Shown here: positions 37,528-46,748 of the stretch, in pieces
Numbering within the stretch: position 1 is the first letter of the stretch
Layout of the letters: each line of letters opens with the position of its first letter
Assembly: GCF_012584455.1 (NCBI RefSeq)
Contig: NZ_JABAEB010000012.1
Span: forward strand, 48,475-112,474
From: Shewanella oncorhynchi
Lineage (GTDB): Bacteria; Pseudomonadota; Gammaproteobacteria; Enterobacterales; Shewanellaceae
Length of the DNA stretch: 64,000 nucleotides
Direction: 5' to 3'
Translations under genes and position numbers: made by a program
Notes under the pieces: model-generated
What the model was told of the DNA's origin: nothing
Database searches by the model: none
The model's input: the letters and a program-made list of their open reading frames with translations, nothing else

Positions 37528-37622
37528 CTTGCTCGTGGGCTCAAAATAAAGGGAGAGTAAGTGTTGTCATTCTACTCGAACACAGGCTCTACAAAGCAAT
37601 AACATTTGATAAAAGTGTTGAT

Positions 37623-37652
37623 AAGGGATTGAAAACGGGTTCGCAATCCCTT
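37623..37652. terminator. Hairpin between converging/tandem minus-strand genes
   Basis: aagggattg (37623-37631) pairs exactly with caatccctt (37644-37652), just beyond the stop of the DUF3157-like gene. No strong T tract on either strand. Confidence 0.4.
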
Positions 37653-37665
37653 ACTTCTTTGCCTG

Positions 37666-38295
37666 TTAGCGTGAGTTAATTTCGGTTATTTTGAGGTTAA
37701 TGAGCTGCTTCTGCCATTGGGATTTATCTATGCCTTCGACCCAAATGACGCTGCTTTTACGCTGTTCGCCTTTGCGTAGATAGGTCTCAGGCATGCGGAA
37801 AATGGCTTCCCACACTTCGAGTTTTTCGGTTTTGAGCAAAGTACCATTATCGGCGAAGAAGCTAGCTTCAACTTCAACTAAGGTAACGTGTTCATTGCTG
37901 GTGCTGGCGAGATCGAAGCTGAGTCCGAGTTTGTCGCCTTTCCATTGACCTTCAGCAAAGCTGACTTTGATCCCATCTTTTGCCGTTGAGCCTAATAGCT
38001 CAGGTTGGGTAATCGCAGTGGCGGTCAATGTGGTGACTGGCGCAGCAACAGTTTGAGTGGTAACTGCGGCACTTGGGACACTGGCAACATTGCTCGATGC
38101 ACTTGCTACGGCTGCAGCGGCTAGGGCATTGGGCGCGGCTTTGGTTTCAGTGATCACGTATTCCCAGGTAAAGTCGTCTTTGAGTCTGACTTGGGCGCCA
38201 TTTTCTAGGGTGATATTGGCTACGTCGGCCGCCATAACCGATGATGTTAGCAATAACAATGAGCTAAGTGCGCTAAGGCGTAATGAAGTGTGCAT
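37666..38295 (-). CDS. Periplasmic DUF3157-like protein
   Basis: 209 residues from the ATG at 38295, where a clean signal peptide begins (MHTSLRLSALSSLLLLTSSVMA); the frame extends 11 codons upstream without such a signal. After it comes ITLENGAQVRLKDDFTWEYV, a short motif seen in DUF3157-type proteins, an Ala/Thr/Val-rich linker (about 40-95), and a beta-rich C-terminal domain (GLSFDLASTSNEHVTLVEVEA). Function unknown; the domain assignment is from memory of the family. Confidence 0.7.
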   Translation of the reverse strand: MHTSLRLSALSSLLLLTSSVMAADVANITLENGAQVRLKDDFTWEYVITETKAAPNALAAAAVASASSNVASVPSAAVTTQTVAAPVTTLTATAITQPELLGSTAKDGIKVSFAEGQWKGDKLGLSFDLASTSNEHVTLVEVEASFFADNGTLLKTEKLEVWEAIFRMPETYLRKGEQRKSSVIWVEGIDKSQWQKQLINLKITEINSR

Positions 38296-38510
38296 TAATT
38301 TTCTGGCTCCGATATCCGTCTGAGTCAATATTCTGCCCTAACATAAACAATTTGCCGCATGTTAGTCACTGTCTAAGTCGTGTTTTGATGAATAAAGTGG
38401 ATTAAAGGCGAGATTTTAACGCTAGTACAGATTGAGCTAGCTGACTGTGGCACTATTAGATAGGTGTACATGAGCGGTATGCTCAATGAATAAAGTAACA
38501 GGAGATTAAG

Positions 38511-38903
38511 ATGCAGATGAAACATGGAATTTATGGCTTAGTGATTGGATTGGCATTTAGCACTGTCACTTTGGCTGCTGAAGCACCGAAAGTGGGTTGC
38601 GCGGCGAAATTAGATGCCATTAGTGCCGAACTTGCCCAAGCAAAAGCGGCAGGTAATAAGTATAAAGTCGCGGGACTTGAAAAGGCCTATGACGAAGTTT
38701 CAACCCATTGCGACGATGATAGCTTATACGCCGAGCGAGTCGCTAAAGTTGAAGCCTTAGAGGAAAAACTCACCGAGCGCCAAAACGAATTGGCCAAAGC
38801 CATAGAAGAAGGTCGTTCTATGGATAAAATCAACAAGAAACGCAATAAAGTCGCCGAAGTCGAGGCTGATCTTGCTAAGGCGCGAGCCGAGCTAACGCAA
38901 TAA
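38511..38903 (+). CDS. DUF1090 (YqjC-like) periplasmic protein
   Basis: 130 residues. Signal peptide ends TLAAEA; the mature part is almost wholly helical and charged, with two Cys (KVGCAAKL and STHCDDD) that can form a disulfide and a long coiled-coil segment (KVEALEEKLTERQNELAK, then KVAEVEADLAKARAEL). This matches the DUF1090/YqjC family of small periplasmic proteins, linked in enterics with acid or envelope stress. ATG with AGGAGA upstream. Confidence 0.85.
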   Translation: MQMKHGIYGLVIGLAFSTVTLAAEAPKVGCAAKLDAISAELAQAKAAGNKYKVAGLEKAYDEVSTHCDDDSLYAERVAKVEALEEKLTERQNELAKAIEEGRSMDKINKKRNKVAEVEADLAKARAELTQ

Positions 38904-38929
38904 ATAGCTCAAGCCCAATCGCTAGGAGC

Positions 38930-39508
38930 TTAGCCCGCGTAACCTATGCTTAAAATAGTGGATTCTGTGCTGGAGTTATAACCGGCACTCAGTATGAAGT
39001 GCTCAGTGATTCGATATCTTAGCCCAGCTTCTGCGCCCCAACGGGTAGTTTTATCTTCTTCCCATGTGGGTTTGCCATCGACAATTTTGGGTGAAATGTT
39101 ATTCGTGTAAGACACTGTGCTGATATAGCCACTGCCGCCGGCATAAAAGCTTAAATCTGCCGTTAAGCTGTAGCTTAAGCCTAAGCGGAAGAGGCTTTCT
39201 TGGCGATAGGACTGCGCGGGTTCTGGCACGATAATATCGGTTTCACGACTGCGGGCATAGCCTAGGTAATAACCCCATTGCTGGTAATTATTATCGAAAT
39301 GATAGGGGGCGATTGTAATGCCATAGAGATTATCTGTGGCGGGAATATAATCGAGCATAAGGGCGATATAAGGTGTATTGGCAGTTTCGTCTGATTTATC
39401 TGGCCTAACTAATTGCTTAGAAGTGCTATATTCGGCCGCTTGAAGCGGTTGGCATAGGCTCAGGAGTCCAATGCTCAGACAGGCTAGCGTATATGAATGA
39501 CGACACAT
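38930..39508 (-). CDS. Predicted outer-membrane beta-barrel protein
   Basis: 192 residues. Signal peptide MCRHSYTLACLSIGLLSLCQPLQA, then about eight amphipathic strands rich in Tyr and Gly (WGYYLGYARS, LFRLGLSYSLTADLSFYAGGSG, WGAEAGLRYRITEHFILSAGYNS) ending SIGYAG. The pattern is that of small outer-membrane barrels; I do not recognise the family. It converges with the DUF1090 gene 27 bp away. Confidence 0.7.
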   Translation of the reverse strand: MCRHSYTLACLSIGLLSLCQPLQAAEYSTSKQLVRPDKSDETANTPYIALMLDYIPATDNLYGITIAPYHFDNNYQQWGYYLGYARSRETDIIVPEPAQSYRQESLFRLGLSYSLTADLSFYAGGSGYISTVSYTNNISPKIVDGKPTWEEDKTTRWGAEAGLRYRITEHFILSAGYNSSTESTILSIGYAG

Positions 39509-39717
39509 GGGATGGTTTCCTTAGGGGTAGGGGAAATATTGTTCATTTTCCTGTGTGCAGGGTCAATTCAAAATGCTAAAATCTCTTTTAAAATAAGTAT
39601 TTGTAAATATTTTGTGTTTTGATTTGAGTGTTTTCTAGGGTGACATTTAACCGAGGTCAACTCGGCAGTTACCTTTGTATGGGTTTGTTGCGCTAGCACC
39701 TACGTTGGAGTGAAATT

Positions 39718-40983
39718 GTGGATCAGGAAATAAGGCTCGAAATTTCGGCATGGTTAGCGGGCTTTGGGATTGATAGCCAACCCTCTGATGGAATATCGAC
39801 CACAGTTATGGTCATTGCTTGCTTACTGTTAGCGAGCATCGCTTATTTTATTGTCCGACGCGTGGTGATTCGTGCGGTGAATATGGTAATCCTGCGCTCT
39901 AAGGCGACGTGGGACGATGTATTCATGCGTTATAAGGTGCTTGAAAAGCTGGCCATGCTTGTGCCCGCTATCGTACTTAATCTATTAGTGCCAATCGCGC
40001 TGACTGAGCATCCACTGCTAAGCGGGCTAGTCGACCGATTACTGAGTATTTGGTTAGTGGTGCTGATTATCCGCGCTATGTATGCAGGTATGGATGCGGT
40101 TGATGAAATTTCAGATGTGAATCTGGTGAGTCGGCGCTTGCCTGTTAAGAGTTTCGTACAGTTAACTAAGCTATTTTTATTCTTTGTTGGGATTATCGTT
40201 TCTATCTCAATCTTGGCCGATCAATCACCTGTGTACTTCCTCAGCGGCTTAGGTGTGGCAACGGGTTTTGTGATGTTAGTGTTCCGCGACACTATCTTAG
40301 GTTTTGTGGCGGGCATTCAGTTAGCGGCTAACCGTATGGTGAGTAAAGGCGACTGGATCCAGATGGATAAATACGGCGCCGACGGTGCGGTAGAAGAAGT
40401 CTCGTTGACCACAGTGAAAGTGCGTAACTGGGACAAAACCATCACTATGATCCCTGCTTATGCCTTAGTGTCGGATGCGTTTCGCAACTGGCGGGGTATG
40501 TCTGAGTCGGGCGGTCGCAGGATCAAACGCGCGATCAATATCGATATCAACAGCATAAAGTTTTTGACCGAGGAAGAGCGCGAACGTCTCAGTAAGATCA
40601 ATTGCTTAAAAGAATATTTTCCCGCAAAAATAAACGAAATTCGTGAGTCGAATGCCAGAGTCTCTGACCTTGATATGAAAGTGAACGGCCGCCATTTGAC
40701 TAACGTCGGCACTTTCCGCGCTTATCTGCAGGAATATTTACAGCGTCATGATAAAGTCCACAAGGAAATGACCTTAATGGTACGCCAATTAGCGCCGACC
40801 ACTGAAGGGTTACCGATTGAGATTTATATCTTCACCAATGATACTCGCTGGGCGTTTTATGAGGCGATACAAGCGGATATTTTCGACCATGTGTTTGCTG
40901 TATTACCTGAGTTTGGTCTGCAGGCGTTCCAAGCGCCCACCGGCAATGATATTCGCAGTTTAAAGTCAGTTAAGGTCGACTAG
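39718..40983 (+). CDS. Mechanosensitive channel of the MscS family (YbdG-like)
   Basis: 421 residues from a GTG start at 39718 with GGAG upstream. Four to five membrane spans precede the pore helix region GLGVATGFVMLVFRDTILGFVAGIQL and the MscS beta domain (RMVSKGDWIQMDKYGADGAVEEVSLTTVKVRNWD). An insert after the beta domain (WRGMSESGGRRIKRAINIDI) and the length resemble YbdG rather than MscS. It should release solutes on osmotic downshift or sense membrane tension. Confidence 0.9.
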   Translation: MDQEIRLEISAWLAGFGIDSQPSDGISTTVMVIACLLLASIAYFIVRRVVIRAVNMVILRSKATWDDVFMRYKVLEKLAMLVPAIVLNLLVPIALTEHPLLSGLVDRLLSIWLVVLIIRAMYAGMDAVDEISDVNLVSRRLPVKSFVQLTKLFLFFVGIIVSISILADQSPVYFLSGLGVATGFVMLVFRDTILGFVAGIQLAANRMVSKGDWIQMDKYGADGAVEEVSLTTVKVRNWDKTITMIPAYALVSDAFRNWRGMSESGGRRIKRAINIDINSIKFLTEEERERLSKINCLKEYFPAKINEIRESNARVSDLDMKVNGRHLTNVGTFRAYLQEYLQRHDKVHKEMTLMVRQLAPTTEGLPIEIYIFTNDTRWAFYEAIQADIFDHVFAVLPEFGLQAFQAPTGNDIRSLKSVKVD

Positions 40984-41009
40984 TTTGATGGCTGTCGATG
41001 ATTATCGAT

Positions 41010-41633
41010 TTAGTTTCGAGAGACAAGAATCGCGGCTAAGGTGATAAATACACCGCCGCTGGTTCTGTCAAACCAATGCAGCTTGTTGCTCGCCTTTAGG
41101 CTGGGCGCAAGTACATTGGCCATGCAGGCATAAATCATCACAAAGCTAAAATCCACCACGGCCCAAGTGACTGCAAGAATGGTCAGTTGCGGTAATTGCG
41201 GCGCGGCAAGATTGATAAATTGCGGAAACAAGGCGGCAAAAAACAGTAAATCCTTCGGATTACTGATCCCCACTAGAAACGCCTGCTTATAAAGCTGCGC
41301 AGGCGTACCTTTGCCCTCTGACGGGCTAACTTCAAGGGCTTGCCCCTGGTTTTTCGTCAATAACAGCTTAATACCTAAAAATACTAAATAGGCCGCGCCG
41401 CACCATTTGAGCAGGGTAAAACCGTATTCTGAGGCGCTAATAATCGCCCCCAGTCCTGCCGCTGACGCCATCATTAAGATTAAAGCGGCGCTAACACTGC
41501 CAAGGCCTGTAGCTATGCTACGCATCTTGCCGAAGTGGATCCCATGGGACATAGATAACATAGCGATAGGGCCGGGTGAAATCCCAATCAATACAATGGC
41601 AAATAAATAGAGTAACCAAGTTTCGGGTTGCAT
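41010..41633 (-). CDS. LysE/RhtB-family exporter
   Basis: 207 residues, about six membrane spans. GISPGPIAMLSMSHGIHFG near the N terminus is the LysE/RhtB signature; GISNPKDLLFFAALFPQFI in the middle is equally typical. Such proteins export amino acids or homoserine-lactone-like compounds; the substrate is not predictable here. It is followed on the same strand by the upstream-lying acyltransferase gene with a 26-bp gap, so the two may form an operon. Confidence 0.9.
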   Translation of the reverse strand: MQPETWLLYLFAIVLIGISPGPIAMLSMSHGIHFGKMRSIATGLGSVSAALILMMASAAGLGAIISASEYGFTLLKWCGAAYLVFLGIKLLLTKNQGQALEVSPSEGKGTPAQLYKQAFLVGISNPKDLLFFAALFPQFINLAAPQLPQLTILAVTWAVVDFSFVMIYACMANVLAPSLKASNKLHWFDRTSGGVFITLAAILVSRN

Positions 41634-41659
41634 ATTTGCTGCTCTAAATGGAATAAATG

Positions 41660-42223
41660 TTAATGTTTAGCACTCGCTATAAAATCAGGGATCACCTTGG
41701 GATGACGGCCTTTAATGGTGCGATAGAAGCTCAAAATCTCTTGCATGTCGGTCACGATATCGTCACTGGGTTGCAGTGGTATACGGATAACGACAGTGCG
41801 GCGGCTAAAATCTAAGCCAACGGGTGTAATGGGTACTTGGGCCTTGCTGGCGATATGATAAAAGCCGCACTTCCAGCGCGTCACTGGGCCGCGGGTGCCT
41901 TCTGGCGCTAGCGCTAACTTGTAATCGGATTTTGACTCAAACAGCTGCACGGCGGCATCGACTAAGTTGTTATTCTTGCGCCGATCCACCGGACTGCCGC
42001 CAATGGCGCGGAAAAACCAGCCCCAAGGCGGGATAAAGAGTTGGTGTTTGCCGAGAAAGTGAATGCGGATACCTAGGGCGCCACGGGCTAAAATGCCGAC
42101 AATGAAGTCCCAGTTACTAGTGTGCGGCGCAACTATGATGATGTATTTAGCACAGTCGGGCAGTTGGCCTTCTATCTGCCAGCCTGAAGTTTTAAGTAGC
42201 CAACGGCAAAGTGGTGTAAACAT
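41660..42223 (-). CDS. PlsC-like acyltransferase
   Basis: 187 residues. APHTSNWDFIVG provides the HX4D catalytic motif and LALAPEGTRG the glycerophosphate-binding block of the LPLAT superfamily; GSPVDRRKNNN lies between them, as in 1-acyl-glycerol-3-phosphate acyltransferases. It is shorter than PlsC and of a compact subgroup common in marine gammaproteobacteria. It precedes the LysE-family gene in the same orientation. Confidence 0.88.
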   Translation of the reverse strand: MFTPLCRWLLKTSGWQIEGQLPDCAKYIIIVAPHTSNWDFIVGILARGALGIRIHFLGKHQLFIPPWGWFFRAIGGSPVDRRKNNNLVDAAVQLFESKSDYKLALAPEGTRGPVTRWKCGFYHIASKAQVPITPVGLDFSRRTVVIRIPLQPSDDIVTDMQEILSFYRTIKGRHPKVIPDFIASAKH

Positions 42224-42356
42224 AGTTCGGTGCCCAGAGTCGAAAAATTAATAATATCATCAGCTTTTTTAGATTTTAAACTGGCTTAAACAAGATAGTC
42301 TGTACTTAATTCGTTATAGTACAGTTTAACCTGATTGATTGTGGGGGAACGATACT

Positions 42357-42809
42357 ATGTTGAAAAATGGACTATTAAACAAGGTTATCTGGCAGCGTGT
42401 TTTTGCGGCACTGTTACTCTTGCTGACTTGTCATGTTAATGCTGTGCCGACGGATGAAATTACGCAGATGCTCAAAGGCCAAGAAGACGCCTGGAATCGC
42501 GGTGATCTCGATGCTTATATGCAAGGCTATTGGAAGAGTGATCAACTGCGTTTTGTCTCTAATGGTAAGTTTCGTTTTGGCTGGGAAGAAACTCTCGCTG
42601 CCTATAAGAAAAATTATCCAAATAAAGAAGCGCTTGGTGAACTGAAGTTCACTATCAAAGAAATAAAAATGCTCAGTAATTACGCCGCTATGGTTGTTGG
42701 GCGCTGGGATTTACGGCGGATAAAAGATGCCCCAACGGGCGCGTTTACTCTGTTGATTGAAAAAATCGACGATCGTTGGGTGATCACTATGGACCACAGT
42801 TCAGACTAA
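42357..42809 (+). CDS. Exported SnoaL/NTF2-like (DUF4440) protein
   Basis: 150 residues from the ATG at 42357, with GGGGGA upstream; an in-frame TTG at 42339 precedes that ribosome site. Signal peptide ends TCHVNA. The cone-shaped NTF2-like fold is indicated by MLKGQEDAWNRGDLDAYMQGYWKSDQLRFVS and the closing WVITMDHSSD. Many such proteins have no defined activity; a ligand-binding or stress-linked role is only a guess. Confidence 0.82.
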   Translation: MLKNGLLNKVIWQRVFAALLLLLTCHVNAVPTDEITQMLKGQEDAWNRGDLDAYMQGYWKSDQLRFVSNGKFRFGWEETLAAYKKNYPNKEALGELKFTIKEIKMLSNYAAMVVGRWDLRRIKDAPTGAFTLLIEKIDDRWVITMDHSSD

Positions 42810-42848
42810 ACCGTGTCCTTTACATTCAGTGCTGCACTGCAGTTCAAA

Positions 42849-43652
42849 TTATATTTGCGATAATAAACAGTCTGGTTTGGCTGGCGGCTCGGCGGGCAGA
42901 GTTAAATGGAAATCCTGCTGTCCAAGCTGTCTACCTTTGCCATCGTATCTCACTTCGGTGAAATGCATACCGCCCTCAGCATCTTCGAGCAGAATGCTGG
43001 TGGATCGGGTGCCATAGTCGGGGTGACGAATATAAATCGCAGCTAAACGCCGTTCCCACTCGATCCCTACTCCCGTATTAGGCAGCTCATTATCTTGCGG
43101 CTGGGAATCGTCTTTCATTAGTTGTAACAGTACTTGCACTTCTATACTGCTGGACTGGCTGATTGCCGCTTCTAACGCCTGCTGTCCCTTCGCCATTTTC
43201 GGCCAAATATCATCGAGTGCACCATTGCTAATGGCATGAAATCCATCGGCAAGTTTTACTGTGTCTTTATTGATACTGTTAAAACAATATAAGTCAGTAC
43301 CTTGGCCGAAGATGAGATTGAACGGCTGATAATTGTCGCTATGTTCAACGAGCCAATTAGGGCACACGAGCGACCCTGAGTTGAGCGTCATAGTAATCAG
43401 CTCGCCACGACTCCGCATGGCTTCAGGGTTCTTTTGCGGAACGCGCAGATTGGTTACGCCTGCGATTTGTCCTTGTCTATTGATGCCAAACCAAGTGCCA
43501 CCGGCCTGCAGATCTTTACCCGCGAGTATGTTTTCTTCCGGCGGCCAAAAATGCGCTGGCGCAGTTGGTCTATGATGAAACTCATCGCGGTTGGCGCAGA
43601 TGATTAAGGGATACTTAGGATGGGCATTAATGGCGACAAAGAGTATGCACAT
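42849..43652 (-). CDS. NRDE-family (TANGO2-like) protein
   Basis: 267 residues. MCILFVAINAHPKYPLIICANRDEF carries the NRDE motif and the N-terminal Cys2, which in Ntn-type folds would be the nucleophile. GGTWFGINRQGQIAGVTNLR and the late RSTSILLEDAEG are conserved across the family from bacteria to human TANGO2. Its biochemical role is unsettled; haem or lipid handling has been proposed for relatives. Confidence 0.9.
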   Translation of the reverse strand: MCILFVAINAHPKYPLIICANRDEFHHRPTAPAHFWPPEENILAGKDLQAGGTWFGINRQGQIAGVTNLRVPQKNPEAMRSRGELITMTLNSGSLVCPNWLVEHSDNYQPFNLIFGQGTDLYCFNSINKDTVKLADGFHAISNGALDDIWPKMAKGQQALEAAISQSSSIEVQVLLQLMKDDSQPQDNELPNTGVGIEWERRLAAIYIRHPDYGTRSTSILLEDAEGGMHFTEVRYDGKGRQLGQQDFHLTLPAEPPAKPDCLLSQI

Positions 43653-43713
43653 AGCAGGCTAAATTAATCCAAAGGTAGATTAACTTAGCCTGTCTGCTCA
43701 CAAATGAACAGCG

Positions 43714-45354
43714 TTAGTGGTGCGAGTGCTTATCCGTTTTTGCGTGTTCATGTGCATGTTTATCGGCACTAGGCGTCACAACAGGTTTCTGCTCGTCAGT
43801 GTGCGAAGCGCTAGATTCGTGAGTATGTATATTCTCGTGGGAATGGCTATGCGCATGAGCTGCCGGTTTGCTAAGCATTAAGCGGCGTAAAAATTTACGT
43901 GGACCTAAGCGCAGTAAGCTGGCGGCAAACACCCCTGAGAGGATCAGTAGAGCAATTAAGTTCACGACTTCAGGCAAGGTAAATAAGGAGAACCATAGTG
44001 GCAAGCGTAATGCTGCGGCTAAGCTCAGCGCAATAATACTCAGTAATATCGCCCTTTGCGTCCATGTCATTAACTTAAGCTGAGCTATGTTGAGTACAGG
44101 TGCTGCAATCAGCGGCATCATAATCGCAATAGGACTCCAGCCACTATAAGCCAGTGCAAGAGCGAGTACGGCGGCGCCTAAGTTGCAGAAACGCATAGGT
44201 AAAAATACAAGTAATAGCACAACAACCTGTAGCAATGGATTGCTTAAGGGCATTGAAGGGTGGCCAATTAAATTCACTAATACTAGGCTAAGTAAAATCC
44301 AAGGTGCGCTGCGATCGACTAAATGAGCAAAGCCGAAACGCAGTGAATTGCTGGGTAATTTAGTGTGTGGATCGGTAATGGTGACGTTAGCATGGCTTAA
44401 ATACGCACTCAGAATAAACACTACAAGCAATTGGAATAATGCTAACCAAGGACCAAGAAGTAGAGCTGTGATCACTAAGGCTTCAGGCCCAGCTAAGCGT
44501 TGGAACCAGCGACGGGCTAAACTACTATCCTGCGGCGTCAAACCTAATTTAAAGCGCAGCGCAGCCGCACCATAGCTCAGCAGCAACACGGGTGCGAGCT
44601 TTAATAGCCAAGTTATTAATTGCTCTGTGCTGTGATCATGGTGGGCATGTTCGTGGCCGCCTGAATCCATTAATAGCAGCATCACGAGTAAACCGATGCC
44701 GAGCAAACTACCTATGCCAGCTTGGTATTCATATTTGCCTTGCGTATCACTTTCATGCTGACCATGGGGTTGATGTAGTACCACATGCAGAATTGTGCCT
44801 GTAATAAAGGCTTGTAAGTAGACAGTGTCATCGATATTTAAATAAGGAAGTAGTTGCTCACCGGCGAAATAGCCTATGCCTGTAAATAGCATCTGGGCTG
44901 CAAAGATCATAAGTGTCCAACGTGTTCCGAGATGGGGTTTAAGTATCCACCATACTGCAAAACCGACGGGTAATTGGTGGAGTATGACACCAAGAGCTAG
45001 CAGAATGGAGTTATCGTCTTGCTGCGCCAAAACCATAGCGGTGCCATCGGTGATGGTATGCAGTAATAAGCCACCAATACCCAAGAAAAGCGTAAAATTA
45101 TGGGTGACTTCTGAATAACGGTGAAATAGGCGTTCGCTGGCGGTAGGCCCCCAGATGCCGAGGAGTACAAAGACGATCGCAAGCATGCCACCATGCTCGA
45201 GTAATTCTGGCAAGATGTGGATCAGCACTAATCCGCCTAATGAGACGAATATAAAACCATCGAGCCCCTTTTGTAAGCCACTACTCGATGAGAAGTAGCG
45301 ATAAAACAGAGGGCCAATTAAGAGTGCGATACAGCTAGCAAGAAGATAGAGCAT
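43714..45354 (-). CDS. ZIP-like metal transporter fused to a second permease-like region with His-rich tail
   Basis: 546 residues from the ATG at 45354 (GTGGA upstream); the frame runs 29 codons further without a ribosome site. The N-terminal half has ZIP features: LLHTITDGTAM and ILHQLPVGFAVW, the paired TM4/TM5 metal-site helices, and IHILPELLEHGG. After a His-rich loop (GGHEHAHHDHS) a second set of about eight spans follows that I cannot place, and the C terminus is very rich in His (AHAHSHSHENIHTHESS ... HAHEHAKTDKHSHH). It probably moves Zn or another divalent metal; direction unknown. Confidence 0.8.
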   Translation of the reverse strand: MLYLLASCIALLIGPLFYRYFSSSSGLQKGLDGFIFVSLGGLVLIHILPELLEHGGMLAIVFVLLGIWGPTASERLFHRYSEVTHNFTLFLGIGGLLLHTITDGTAMVLAQQDDNSILLALGVILHQLPVGFAVWWILKPHLGTRWTLMIFAAQMLFTGIGYFAGEQLLPYLNIDDTVYLQAFITGTILHVVLHQPHGQHESDTQGKYEYQAGIGSLLGIGLLVMLLLMDSGGHEHAHHDHSTEQLITWLLKLAPVLLLSYGAAALRFKLGLTPQDSSLARRWFQRLAGPEALVITALLLGPWLALFQLLVVFILSAYLSHANVTITDPHTKLPSNSLRFGFAHLVDRSAPWILLSLVLVNLIGHPSMPLSNPLLQVVVLLLVFLPMRFCNLGAAVLALALAYSGWSPIAIMMPLIAAPVLNIAQLKLMTWTQRAILLSIIALSLAAALRLPLWFSLFTLPEVVNLIALLILSGVFAASLLRLGPRKFLRRLMLSKPAAHAHSHSHENIHTHESSASHTDEQKPVVTPSADKHAHEHAKTDKHSHH

Positions 45355-45533
45355 GGATTCCACGGAAAATTTGCTGAAAAAACGCCATAGTATACCAGCT
45401 GTAAAGCAAAGTGAGCAGTGACTTGCAGGCAATTTACTCAACTGACATTTTATACTGTGTTTTGAAGGTGAGAATTTTATTCACTTTGGCCATTCTGCGG
45501 AGAAATTTTCAGATCTAACTCGAGAAAAGGTAC

Positions 45534-45798
45534 TATACCCAAGCTACCTGAAGATACGAGTTTCAGAGCGCCTAGGGTGCTTCAATTCAAGGCGCATCAA
45601 TGACAGAATGTCGGCCACCTTTTGAATTGTTGCAACACGGAAGTGGAGCTCCCTAGGCGCTCCGTTCCGGCGGGTTGTAACGTACTTTATGCCGTGTTGG
45701 TTATTTTTAACTTAGCCCACTAGGTCCGCAAATAACCGCCTTGCCTAAAGTGCGTTACATTCCCGCTGAATCCTGCATCTTCAGGTTGTTTGGGTATA
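45534..45798. mobile_element. 265-bp MITE-like element with imperfect terminal inverted repeats
   Basis: The left end tatacccaagctacctgaag and the reverse complement of the right end, tatacccaaacaacctgaag, agree at 17 of 20 bases. Inside, gagcgcctaggg (45566-45577) has an exact complement at 45651-45662. No coding capacity. A TA may be the target duplication. It ends 38 bp before the yhgN ATG, so it supplies part of that gene's upstream region. The same termini occur in the short elements at 50082-50189. Confidence 0.85.
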
Positions 45799-45836
45799 TA
45801 ATATGGGCTTATTTGGCTTGGGTGTTGATACGTTAA

Positions 45837-46430
45837 ATGGATATATTTTCTGCTGCGGTAATGTTGTTTCTGATCATGGACCCTTTGGGGAATTTGCCGA
45901 TTTTCGCATCGATTCTGCGGCATATCGATCCCAAGAAACGTCGTAAGGTACTGATCCGCGAGTTACTTTTCGCCTTAGTGATCATGCTATCTTTCCTTTA
46001 TGCGGGTGAGGCTATTTTAAGTTTCTTAAATCTTCGTTCTGAATCTGTGAGTATTGCAGGCGGTATTATTCTGTTTTTGATCGCGATAAAGATGATCTTC
46101 CCACAACCCGGTGGTGTCGTTGGATTAGCCGCGGGAGAAGAGCCTTTTATCGTGCCTATGGCTATTCCCTTGATGGCTGGCCCATCGATTCTTGCAGCCT
46201 TGATTTTACTGGCGCATACCGATAGCTCACGTATGGGCGATTGGACCATAGCGTTAGTGTCAGCTTGGGGGGCGAGTGCGGTGATCTTAATGTTTTATAA
46301 ACTTTTCACCCGTGTGCTGGGGGAAAAGGGGCTCACAGCAGTCGAGCGTTTGATGGGTATGGTGCTGGTCATGATCTCAGTGCAAATGTTCCTCGACGGT
46401 ATTTCAAACTATCTGAAAACCGCTGGCTAA
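45837..46430 (+). CDS. yhgN: MarC/YhgN-family membrane protein
   Basis: 197 residues, the length of E. coli YhgN and clearly orthologous (LFLIMDPLGNLPIFASIL, SIAGGIILFLIAIKMIFP, GEEPFIVPMAIPLMAGPS). Six membrane spans. The UPF0056/MarC family has been called NAAT transporters, though the name MarC is historical and no role in drug resistance is established. Its promoter must lie in or next to the repeat element directly upstream. A clear terminator follows. Confidence 0.92.
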   Translation: MDIFSAAVMLFLIMDPLGNLPIFASILRHIDPKKRRKVLIRELLFALVIMLSFLYAGEAILSFLNLRSESVSIAGGIILFLIAIKMIFPQPGGVVGLAAGEEPFIVPMAIPLMAGPSILAALILLAHTDSSRMGDWTIALVSAWGASAVILMFYKLFTRVLGEKGLTAVERLMGMVLVMISVQMFLDGISNYLKTAG

Positions 46431-46454
46431 CTTTATCTAGTTTGATCAAAACGA

Positions 46455-46486
46455 AACCGTATTAACGTTGTTAATGCGGTTTTTTT
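46455..46486 (+). terminator. Terminator of yhgN
   Basis: aaccgtattaac pairs with gttaatgcggtt (one G-T pair), followed by seven T. Confidence 0.9.
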
Positions 46487-46748
46487 ATGGCTGAGATTTG
46501 GCTTGGAATTGAGTCAGCACAGAGGTTTGCTGAATATTTGCTGACAAAAGTGCAAATCTTACCTGCGAACAGGTGTATCAAGTTGTTACTGAGGTGCAGT
46601 GCTGCTAATGTCAAAAACTCTGTCTCTATCACTTGAAGACAGATAAACCCTGAGCAGGTTACTAATTAAAGGTAATTTGTCTTAATACAAAGAGACACTA
46701 GTCTTAATAAATAGAATGGCGTTGGCTGTTACAGTAAGGATGTTAAAA

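Noticed and set aside
45720-45923. Minus-strand 67-codon ORF
   Set aside because: It runs across the 265-bp element and into the yhgN start on the other strand.
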